The notes beneath the pieces are model-generated. The model was not told the DNA's origin and made no database searches. It worked only from the letters and a program-made list of their open reading frames with translations. 64,000 nt of DNA from Alentia gelatinosa. Taxonomy: Eukaryota; Annelida; Polychaeta; Phyllodocida; Polynoidae. Below, in pieces: positions 55,461-64,000 of the stretch. A program made the position numbers and the translations under genes. The stretch spans positions 65,626,437-65,690,436 of the forward strand of contig OX465584.1 in the NCBI GenBank assembly GCA_950022655.1. Reading direction: 5' to 3'. Every line of letters starts with the position of its first letter. Positions within the stretch are counted from its first letter, which is position 1.

Positions 55461-55830
55461 TATACGGCATATAGCCTATGAGTCATGGGCGCCGCCATGA
55501 CGCCCCCGAGTAATTGCTCTTCACTAATGGAGGTGAAAAGGTAGCTGTTCTTCAATAATGGAGGTGCAAAAGAACTGAGTGATAATTGGGAAATGTCACT
55601 TTTCTTGCCTTGCTCACATATGTAAATAAAGTGTTCCATGCGAAAAACATCATGTCCTGGGTTTTAGCATTATATCTTCCTGCTCTAGGATGGGTCTAGA
55701 GAGTCAAGGGACAAACATGAAAAGACAGTTGAATTTAGTAAGAACAAAGAGCCAGAATACAGGGTCTGTCCCCTGACCACCTATTGACTGTTTCATGGAC
55801 TAACAATGGCTCTGTCCCCTGTCTCATTTG
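55461..55830 (-). repeat. Interspersed repeat R4, copy 3
   Basis: Inverse of copies 1 and 2, from TATACGGCATATAGCCTATG to AACAATGGCTCTGTCCCCTG. Confidence 0.87.
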
Positions 55831-56074
55831 GGTGGTTATAAATCTTCTAGTGTAAATGCTTGACGCACTTCTTGTATTGACGAATCACATAACGATTTAT
55901 CTGTAGATGATCTAGAATCGCCACATTTTCAGTCGTCTCGTGTAAACGTTTTGCCTCACTGTGGAAACGAGGTCAGGACCACTCTGCTGAAAGGAGCGTC
56001 TGTGCGCATGACAGACAATCAACTTCCGGTAGTAGAATGACGTATGTGACGTCAGGCCAAGGGTGAGCGACCCT
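55831..56074. other. No gene recognised
   Basis: Unassigned sequence. Confidence 0.35.
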
Positions 56075-56290
56075 GGGGCCCGTTTAATAATCTATGATCG
56101 TACATGAAGACCCTTCTCTGCAAAGGTTATACTTCGATAAAATTTAAGTCCGTTCGCTAAGACAATATTACCGTCCATAAGATCGTAAATACGTGTTGAA
56201 TAAAGTTGACCCACATCATCCTTGGGTCTTAATGGCACAGAGAAAAGGGCCTACATGTACGACCCTAGATTATTCAACAAGCCACTGGAC
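56075..56290. mobile_element. MITE, GGGGCCCGTTTAATAATC family, copy 2
   Basis: GGGGCCCGTTTAATAATCTA and GATTATTCAACAAGC are related to the 566-790 copy, with the same internal phrases (TACATGAAGACCCTT, GTTGAATAAAGTTGACC, AGAAAAGGG). CCTGG precedes the left end. Confidence 0.75.
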
Positions 56291-56894
56291 GAATAAAAAA
56301 CTTAGTTTTTCTGCCCAAGTTTAGGACCCAAATAAACACCATATCAGGCCGCACAAAAAGCTGTATACGTATAACGAAGAGTTCACGTGAATAATGTTTT
56401 ATACATCAACTTATTGCTTAAATGATTTACATCTCTTTAAGACAATAATAAGAAACAAAAAGAATCAAAACAATTTATGTCGGTGTTTTCACCTGCAGTT
56501 TAAACCGTACAACAGGAATAGATTCTTCAGACATATTTTCGACATTTCACTTAAAATGAGAAGATGGAAATTACCGAAAACTGCACCAAGTCTTTTCTCC
56601 CGGCACGTAAATGCTTCTCTGTATAATAACTTTTCACTATTGGCTTGGAAACCCGATGAAAGCCATACCATTTTATGAAGATCCCTTCTTGAAAAATTGA
56701 CAACGCATTTAGTCGCTAACAATTTGTATTAAGAATAGAGAATATGGTAAGAGAATATGAAAAATAACGCTGGACATCTATCAAGTATTTTTGTAAAAAA
56801 GAAAAACACACACAAAAAACACCTTAAGTTCTAAGGTCATTGTCTTATCAGCCAGTCTCTTGATACTTAACGTCCTAGTGGCCCTACCTCGCTA
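56291..56894. other. No gene recognised
   Basis: AT-rich. One plus-strand frame of 94 codons (56394-56678) is basic and lacks motifs. Confidence 0.4.
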
Positions 56895-57205
56895 TGTTGC
56901 CTTTTTGCTGCCTATCACTTTGCACCTGTCACTTTGCACCTGTCATTTTGCCCCTGTCACTTAGCCTCTTGTCATTTTCTTGCCTAATTTCATATCACTT
57001 TGTTCCTTGTCAATTTCTTTTCCTATCACTTTACCCCCTGTCAGTTTCCCCTGTCACTTTGCTTCCCTGTCACTTTTTCCCCTGTCACTTTGCCCCATGT
57101 CACTTTGCCCCCTGTCACTTTGCCCCATATCACTTTGCCCCCTGCTACTTCCCCCCTTTTACGTTACCCCCTGTCACATTGTCCCCTGTCACATTAGCCC
57201 CTGTT
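56895..57205. repeat. Degenerate 15-20-bp array (CCCCTGTCACTTTG)
   Basis: CCCCTGTCACTTTGCCCC and variants repeat about fifteen times. The motif is the same as half of the 30-bp unit at 57.5 kb. Confidence 0.85.
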
Positions 57206-57535
57206 TTGTTTTATTGTAAATTCTAAATTCTACAAAGTAGTTCTTCCACTTGGAACATAGAGGTGTAGGTAGGAATTATGTGATATAAGATAATATACAT
57301 AATCATCATTCCTTTACATTTACAAATTAGATTCGACTATACTGCTGTACTACTATAGTCTACATGTAAGTCTGTAATGCTGTCCATTTGATCATTGACC
57401 ATTCTCTTAAACACATTTATGTTCGGGGCTTTTTGAGTGTCCGGGGACAGGGCATTCCATATTTGCGTGCCTCTGTAGTACGGGGACCTCTCGTCGTGAG
57501 ATGTCCTATGCTGATAAGGTTTGAACTTAATTTTG
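57206..57535. other. Unique spacer between two related arrays
   Basis: Unassigned AT-rich sequence. Confidence 0.5.
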
Positions 57536-57540
57536 TTACA

Positions 57541-58250
57541 TTGCCCCGTGTCACCTTACCTCCTATCTCTTTGCCCCGTGTCACCTTACCTCCTATCTCT
57601 TTGCCCCCTGTCACCTTACCTCCTATTTCTTTGCCCCCTGTCACCTTACCTCCTATCTCTTTGCCCCCTGTCACCTTACCTCCTATCTCTTTGCCCCCTG
57701 TCACCTTACCTCCTATCTCTTTGCCCCCTGTCACCTTACCTCCTATCTCTTTGCCCCCTGTCACCTTACCTCCTATCTCTTTGCCCCCTGTCACCTTACC
57801 TCCTATCTCTTTGCCCCCTGTCACCTTACCTCCTATCTCTTTGCCCCCTGTCACCTTACCTCCTATCTCTTTGCCCCCTGTCACCTTACCTCCTATCTCT
57901 TTGCCCCCTGTCACCTTACCTCCTATCTCTTTGTCCCCTGTCAACTTACCTCCTATCTCTTTGCCCCCTGTCACCTTACCGTCTATTTCTTTGCCCCCTG
58001 TCACCTTACCTTCTATCTCTTTGCATCCTGTCACCTTACCTCCTATCTATTTTCCCCCTGTCACCTTACCTCCTATCTCTTTGCCCCCTGTCACCTTACC
58101 TCCTATCTCTTTGCCCCCTGTCACCTTACCTCCTATCTCTTTGCCCCCTGTCACCTTACCTCCTATCTCTTTGCCCCCTGTCACCTTACCTCCTATCTCT
58201 TTGCCCCCTGTCACCTTACCTCCTATCTCTTTGCATCCTGTCACTTTGCC
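57541..58250. repeat. 30-bp minisatellite, about 24 nearly perfect units
   Basis: The unit is TGTCACCTTACCTCC then TATCTCTTTGCCCCC. Most units are identical. The multiple-of-three length keeps frames open on both strands (LPPISLPPVT and KEIGGKVTGG repeats), with no start-associated signal or domain. Confidence 0.95.
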
Positions 58251-58560
58251 CCTGTTCACATTGCTTCCCCTTGTCCTTGCCTCCCTGCAGCTTGTCCTCA
58301 CGAGGCCCGGGTTTCGCTGTGACCGGACTATATCAGAGACGTCCTATTGTTGTAGAGCTGTGTTCTCCACTGTGCCCGGTTTCTGTGAACCGTGTGGTTC
58401 CTGGACAGTATTCTGATCAAGGAGACTCTGTTAGAGAACAGAACCTGTACAGTTACATACACAATGTCGACTGGTTTCAGATACAAGCGGCTGTATGCTC
58501 TGAGGAGTTGACGCGCAGTAAAATCTGGTCGAATGCAAGGACATTGCGTAAATTCAACTC
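58251..58560. other. Unassigned DNA with one arm of palindrome J
   Basis: At 58470-58520, GACTGGTTTCAGATACAAGC then GGCTGTATGCTC equals the right arm of the 38.63-kb palindrome. The partner arm is absent. Confidence 0.6.
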
Positions 58561-59545
58561 TGAAGTAAACATCGCCTATGCATAGTAAACATCTAACAGC
58601 TCTATTGACGATCACCATCCTCTCTAGTAAACATTGCCCACACATAGTAAACATCAAAACAGTTCTGTAGCCGATCACCACAATATCCAGTAAACATCGC
58701 GCGCAGATAGTAAACGTCTAACAGCTCTATTGATGATCACCACTCTCTCTAGTAAACATTGCCCACACATAGTAAACATCAAACAGTTCTGTAGCCAATC
58801 ACCACAATATCCAGTAAACATCGCGCGCAGATAGTAAACGTCTAACCGCTCTATTGATGATCACCACTCTCTCTAGTAAACATTGCCCACACATAGTAAA
58901 CATCAAACAGTTCTGTAGCCGATCACCACAATATCCAGTAAACATCGCGCGCAGATAGTAAACGTCTAACCGCTCTATTGTCGATCACCACAATATCCAG
59001 TAAACATGGGAAACATAATTACCATCAAACAGCTCACCTCCCTCTCCAGTAGACATTGCAATCACCACAATATCCAGTAAACATCTCGCAGAAAGTAAAC
59101 GTCTAACCGCTCTATTGCCGATCACCACAATATCCAGTAAACATTGTGGGCACAAAGTAGATGTCAAACAGCTCTATTGATGGACACCACCATCTCCAGT
59201 AAACATTGCCCGCACATAATAAACATGTAACAGCTCAATTGATGATCCCCGGTAAATATTGCACACATAGTAAACATCTAACAGCTCTATTGACGATCAC
59301 CACAATATCCAGTAAACATCACACACACATAGTAAACATCTAACAGCTCTATTGCCGATCACCACCATTTCCAGTTAATATCCCACACACAGTAAACGTA
59401 TAACAGCTCAATTGAAGATCTCCAATAAACATTGCCCACACATAGCATACATCTGACAGCTCAATTGATGATCTTCTGTAAATATTGCCCGCACATAGTA
59501 AACAGCTCTATTGCGATCACCACAATATCCAGTAAACATGAGCAG
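58561..59545. repeat. Minisatellite with about 60-bp subunits in a ~120-bp higher-order unit
   Basis: The phrases GTAAACATC(A/G), GCTCTATTGATGATCACCA, TCTGTAGCCGATCACCACAA and TATCCAGTAAACATCGCGCG alternate. The two subunit types give a dimeric period in the first half and become irregular toward 59.5 kb. Confidence 0.88.
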
Positions 59546-59907
59546 CACAGAAAAATGTTGAGCGTGTGGCTGGCAAATCAAGAGACAGTGAAAAATGCAG
59601 CTGGCAAAATACAACGGTCTGCATCCTGAGCGGAGTTGTATTCCCATAATGCAGCCGTTGTTTTTGCCATCGTTATGCTTCATGACATCCACAATAACAA
59701 GAATCGATTTCCCACGACGGCGGACGTTTCCATGAGACAACTGTACTTAAGTACATCACTATATAGACTGCATTACTCACAAACTTATAGACTTCAGTGT
59801 ATGTGTACATAAAGACCAAAGTATTCATATCCTATTGGCTATAGTACTGGGTACTTATAGAATACAGTATTTGTATATTATAGACTACAGTATTTGGATA
59901 CTTATAG
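59546..59907. other. No gene recognised
   Basis: Short repeats of ACTTATAGA(A/C)TACAGTATTTG near 59840-59910. Confidence 0.45.
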
Positions 59908-60240
59908 AATACATAGACAATAATCGATGGTTTTGTGCACAGGCGCCCGTAAACCACGAGAGGTTGTAATACACCTGTTTGTTGCATTTGTTATCCATCT
60001 TTTCGAATAAATGAAACCCAATAATTGCCATATCAAAGGGTATAACAATAGGGACTATGTCTTTGCTCTATAGCAAAAAGGACTATTTTTCCCCGTATAC
60101 TATGGATTTGAGGCCGTATTCCACAGGTTTGAATCCGTATAAAACAGTTGTGGTATCTGACAGGTTTTATATAAAGGGTCGTGGTTTACTGAGTCCCCAT
60201 ACATTTTCACTCGGGGCTTTGTATACGATGGATGATAAAG
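59908..60240. repeat. Interspersed repeat R2, long copy 2
   Basis: ATAGACAATAATCGATGGTT to GGGGCTTTGTATACGATGG aligns with 16262-16605. Confidence 0.85.
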
Positions 60241-60429
60241 TATTTGTATACATATGTATATTTGTAAATATGCACCGTTTCACCATATAATGTAAAAAAT
60301 AGCATACGGTTTAGGGAACACTGTTGCGTACGCGTCAACTAAAAGATTAGTTGTTAGGCAAAATTACGTCAATCATTTTATTCATTTCGGGTATAACTAT
60401 AAAACCTATCAGGCTGGTGGTTTTAGAGG

Positions 60430-60577
60430 GAAACTATGTTCCGGTGAAAGGAAGTCAAAGTTACGAGGTAAGGCTTGGAAAAATTACTGCCCAAGGCCCT
60501 GGCCGCGGGCAGTAATTTTTCCAAGCCTTACCGAGTAATTTTGACTTCCTTTCACTGGTACTTGGTTTCCCTATTCC
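60430..60577. repeat. Long palindrome, GGGAAAC-ended group (arm family M)
   Basis: GGTGAAAGGAAGTCAAAGTT and AAGGCTTGGAAAAATTACTG pair with CAGTAATTTTTCCAAGCCTT and ACTTCCTTTCACTGG around CCGCGG. The edges GGGAAACTA and TTTCCCTATTCCTATATACC are shared in form with the 38.09-kb palindrome. Confidence 0.9.
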
Positions 60578-60822
60578 TATATACCTTCAAATGTGGTTTA
60601 ATAAGAGACAATCTGATTGGTCTAAATGTCAACCTTGGGTAGTATACGGCAACCTTGGGTAGTATACCAACCTTGGGTAGTATCAGATAGTTACTCCACC
60701 CCCCAGAGCGTGGTGTAAGCATAGAGTGTACAGCCATAGGTATATAGGAATATAATTTACCATTTGTACAGAACTCTGTGTAAACACCTTGTTCCGTACG
60801 AACCGTAAATCATCATCTCGTT
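60578..60822. other. No gene recognised
   Basis: CCTTGGGTAGTAT occurs three times near 60630-60680. Confidence 0.45.
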
Positions 60823-61124
60823 CTTTATCTCACCCCAGATATTTTTTCTCCATAGACTTAACATTGGAAACTCGTATCTAACACCCATTAGATATTTAGG
60901 AAAACTATCCAATGGGGGATAATATCACAAATGTTAGCCCATTAGTCAATATTAAGGGTGAGATAAATTCAGAAACCCATTCAAGTTTAGGGTCAGAGCT
61001 CGATCCCATCTCATTTGAATCACATAGCAATTCACGTGGCTTCGCCTTGTGAATTACTACATGATTCAAACTCAATGGGATACGAGCTCAGACCCTAAAC
61101 TTGAATGGGTTTCCTCTATAGTAG
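60823..61124 (+). mobile_element. Hairpin-tailed element, arm family A, copy 6
   Basis: TTTATCTCACCCCAGAT, CTCCATAGACTTAACATTGG, the inverted terminus near 60956, the arm-A palindrome with apex GTGGCTTCGCCTTGTGAAT, and the end CCTCTATAG. The outer arms match better than in other copies. Confidence 0.92.
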
Positions 61125-61606
61125 CTTGTAGAGCATGGTCAGGTCGTTCTATATAAGTACGCATATACCCAAACATACTGTATTTGTATACGTAAAGACC
61201 ACAGTACTTATATATTAGAGGCTACAGTGCTTATATACTTATATAACTTTATTACTCACCTATTACAAAATGTAGAGTGTAAACGTGGGAGTCCAGAACT
61301 CACAATTACCATCACCGTTTGTAGTGCTTTGTTCCAGCCAATCCTCCACTATTGATTACTTTGTACATAGAACACAATACACACATACCTATAGATAGTA
61401 GTATACATTCACATACTTATATTCAACCATACACATATATATTTAACAATGCATATGCATATACATTTATAGCAAAGAGTAGCCCTGGCAGGAAATGCTG
61501 CCAATATTTATACACTCAGCCTCTCGGAGAAGAGGAAATTGGGGACGGGTGGCCATCCGCCGTCATATCATGAATGCTGGAGTGACATCCATGCCAGTCA
61601 GAATGA
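61125..61606. other. No gene recognised
   Basis: AT-rich, with ATAC-rich simple stretches. Confidence 0.4.
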
Positions 61607-61840
61607 TCACCAAAGAATGTGTCAACCGAAACACTTCCCAAACCCAAATCGTTTGATCACCATAGAATGTGTCAAGGAAAACATTTCCCAAACCCATATA
61701 GTCTGATCACCATAGAATGTGTCAAGGAAAAAAAAAAAAAAAAAAACAACAACAAAAAAACACTTCCAAAACCCATAAAGTATGTACACCACAGAACATG
61801 TAGACTGAAAAACCTACCAAACCAAAATAACATGATCATA
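61607..61840. repeat. About 50-bp tandem repeat, 4 copies
   Basis: GATCACCATAGAATGTGTCA then AGGAAAACATTTCCCAAACC recurs. The third unit is expanded by an A-rich run at 61729-61760. Confidence 0.85.
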
Positions 61841-62269
61841 TGAACATACCAGCAGGTTTTTTTAATGTAATTATAAGCGAAGCGTCGAGCTTGCGATTTG
61901 AGAAACCTTACTACATGTACATGAATTGTTCTCTTTGTTGAAATTACAACACCCATCAACTAAAATCACTGTATATAACTTTTCTTATTGCAAATGACAA
62001 ACACCAACTTAATGAATAACTGGATTACAATTTCTTTTATTTCAGTCTATGTGGTAGATGGGTTGGTTGTCATGATAAATGAGCGGGTTTAACAAACCCA
62101 GTCTTTTATTCTTCGGGTCAGGGATGCTGCCCTCCTCTTAGACCAAACGGCCGCCCTGAGGGGGTTCAGTAGAGGTGCTGGTGTGGTGGGGGGAGAGTGT
62201 GCACCTGTTGCCGGAAGTGGTGCTGAGTGAGGACATGCGCACTGCACCCCGTCAGCTCTAGCCTGGAAG
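61841..62269. other. No gene recognised
   Basis: Unassigned sequence; short frames. Confidence 0.4.
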
Positions 62270-62915
62270 CCTGGCCTAGTCACATTATAGGCCAGGTAAC
62301 GGGTTCAATCTTTTTTGGTGCACTATGGGTAACGCCTCCATTTTTCTGTTGCATTGTGGGATTGCGCCTGTAGTATGGCCACCATTCACTAGACGGCGTG
62401 TTCAAGGTGGCAGACCTACCACAGAGTAGAAATAGCCTTATCCTGTTCTCGTGAGAACTGGCGTAACTGACAGTTCATGGTTGTGCGCAAGTGTTGTGTA
62501 GGAACCCGTTACCAGTCCCTTGTTTCATTTGGGCACTAGACTGGTTCCCTGCCCATATGAAATAAGGGACTGGTAACTACTTCTTACGTAGCTCAGACCT
62601 TGAACAGACAGTCCTAGACTGGTTCCCTGCCCTAATGAAATAAGGGACAGGTAACGGGTTCCTACGTCCTTCAACTAGGCTGTAGAACGTCGCGTTGTTG
62701 CTAGGGCCAGGGCGCTCATGCTTTCAAAGTGGATATATCTCCGCTGAGCCCACTACCGGATACCCCGGGAACCACTAGTGTATCTGGTGGTCTGCCAAGG
62801 TTGCGCAATCCCACATTGCAAAAGAAAAATGGAGGCGTTACCAATAATGCACCACAAAACTGGAACCCGTTACCTGGCCTTTAGTCTAACTAGGCCAGGC
62901 TGCCAGGCTAAGACA
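62270..62915. mobile_element. Repeat with GGTAACGGGTTC ends, inverted pair
   Basis: GGCCAGGTAACGGGTTC at 62290 and GGAACCCGTTACCTGGCC at about 62862 are inverted. The inner phrases TTTTTCTGTTGCATTGTGGG and CCCACATTGCAAAAGAAAAA also pair. Further GGTAACGGGTTCCTACG text near 62510 and 62650 suggests two nested elements. Confidence 0.78.
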
Positions 62916-63854
62916 GTCCCAGCTCTCTTGGCTCTACATAGACTTGCTCAAGTCTTTTTCTCATCTTCTTTTATTTCATTAGTTCATAGATCCAAATACT
63001 AATTTAGTTTTCAATCCAGGCTAGATCACAACAAAAATATGTCAATTTAAAAGTGTTACAATCAGCAATCCTTCAAGGCCTGCAGGCCTTTTTTTCATAA
63101 AAATTTTATTGGTTCTCTCTTGTTTAACAATCAGTTTGTTTGTTGTACAATAAGCAGCAATACCCTGGAGCCAATAATAGGATACCTGTCAGCATAGTAT
63201 TTCACAATTGCTGATTTTCTATGGGGTTCCTTTTGTTACCGGTACAAGTCAAAAACAGTCACCAATGTATATCTCTCTACCATCCAGGCGTCTTCATCAG
63301 TAATTATACAAAGTTTTGTTCTACAAAAGAAGTTATGTCAATGTTTAGTGGGGTTAAAGGCCTAATACAGGCCTAATACAAGAATAAAAGAAATAAAAGG
63401 ATACAGGGACTGAGGCCAGTCTAGGCTCTACAGTCTTAGTCTGCCAATGTGTCACTCTCCCAGCAGATCTTTTGCAGAAGTAGAGTACCAGATCTCTGCT
63501 ATGAGAGTGCAAGAAATGGAGGCGTTACCCATGGTGCAACAAAAAAATGAAACACGACAAGGCCATGATTGGAAGCTTGTCAGGAGCCTTCCGACAAGGT
63601 TACGACAAAATCAACCATTGTCGTGGAGTGTCATGGTTTCCTAGATATCACTGTCGTAGTGTGTCGGTACCATAGATGTCTCTTTTTACTGAACGCAGCG
63701 ACGTCTACGACACGCCCCGACAACGCTGTCGCAGAGCTGCCCTTCTTACGACAAGGCTGTTACAAGGCTGATTGGAACTTTTCTGACCCCGACAGGCCTT
63801 ACCATTGACTTCATGATTGGAATCCAAAGTTTGATCCATTGGCCATAGTGTAAA
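62916..63854. other. Unassigned DNA with many GACAAGG/CGACA words
   Basis: From about 63556 the words ACGACAAGG, GTCGTGGAGTGTC and GTCGTAGTGTGTC recur in both orientations, pointing to an old inverted-repeat element related to the next one. Confidence 0.45.
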
Positions 63855-63859
63855 GGGGG

Positions 63860-63965
63860 GCGTCCACCAACCACGACAAGGCTAAGACAATGGCTTTCCG
63901 CCAAGGTCCACGACAGGCCTACGATTGGAAAGCGTGTCGTAGCCTTGTCGTGGTTGGTGGACCAT
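63860..63965. mobile_element. Small TIR element, GCGTCCACCAACCACGAC ends
   Basis: GCGTCCACCAACCACGACAA then GGCTAAGACA is mirrored inverted by TGTCGTAGCCTTGTCGTGGT then TGGTGGACC. The ends resemble those of the 39.17-kb element. Confidence 0.75.
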
Positions 63966-64000
63966 AGTTCCCGACAAGAGTCTATGACAAGGCCACGACA

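Noticed and set aside
57388..58585. Frames of 205-354 codons on both strands made of 10-residue repeats
   Set aside because: The 30-bp period keeps all frames free of stops; no start context, domain or flanking exon is seen.

Overview
This window looks like intergenic or intronic DNA of a metazoan, most likely a marine invertebrate. I cannot name the species. The reasons are the absence of bacterial gene organisation, very dense short inverted-repeat transposons, minisatellites, a LINE remnant and a tyrosine-recombinase retrotransposon. I see no complete host gene, no rRNA, no convincing functional tRNA and no CRISPR array. Most long open frames here are artefacts of tandem repeats or of GC-rich DNA.

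The only coherent set of protein-coding genes lies at 21.2-26.7 kb. It is a 5.55-kb Ngaro/DIRS-type retrotransposon with split direct repeats in the order A1 - ORFs - B1 - A2 - B2. It encodes a Gag-like protein with a zinc-binding motif, a reverse transcriptase/RNase H, and a tyrosine recombinase whose catalytic residues are all visible. The A pair (193 bp) and the B pair (334 bp) appear identical, which implies a recent insertion. A second copy of the host repeat at 54.9-55.3 kb serves as an empty site and shows insertion without target duplication. The Gag and RT frames are joined by a textbook -1 frameshift signal: A AAA AAC in phase, a 6-nt spacer and a 7-bp GC-rich stem. The recombinase start codon overlaps the last RNase H aspartate codon. 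One in-frame UAG interrupts the Gag frame.

The rest is layered repeats. (1) At least fifteen composite elements share a terminus of the type TTTATC(T/C)(C/T)ACCCC, a subterminal CCATAGGCTTAACAT block, and a second inverted copy of the terminus placed internally, next to a large terminal palindrome. The palindrome arms are unrelated between families, yet most share the same ~20-nt apex built on GGCTTCGCC. This asymmetric-TIR plus terminal-hairpin layout recalls non-autonomous Helentron-like rolling-circle elements. (2) Several TIR families are flanked by CCWGG. (3) Pogo/mariner-like MITEs sit at TA. (4) A LINE 3' end (30.86-32.1 kb) has been split twice by such insertions. (5) About a dozen minisatellites are present, including two unrelated ones whose units both carry a CCAATCAG box, and a 30-bp array at 57.5-58.2 kb of about 24 nearly perfect units.

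Layout: 0-3.3 kb MITE and GC-rich minisatellite; 3.3-20.9 kb MITE-rich DNA; 20.9-26.8 kb retrotransposon inside an older MITE; 26.8-32.1 kb repeats and LINE; 32.4-34.1 kb nested CCWGG MITEs around one possible exon-like fragment; 34-48 kb palindromes, AT-rich minisatellite and interspersed repeats; 49-59.5 kb mostly tandem arrays; 59.9-64 kb interspersed repeats and palindromes.
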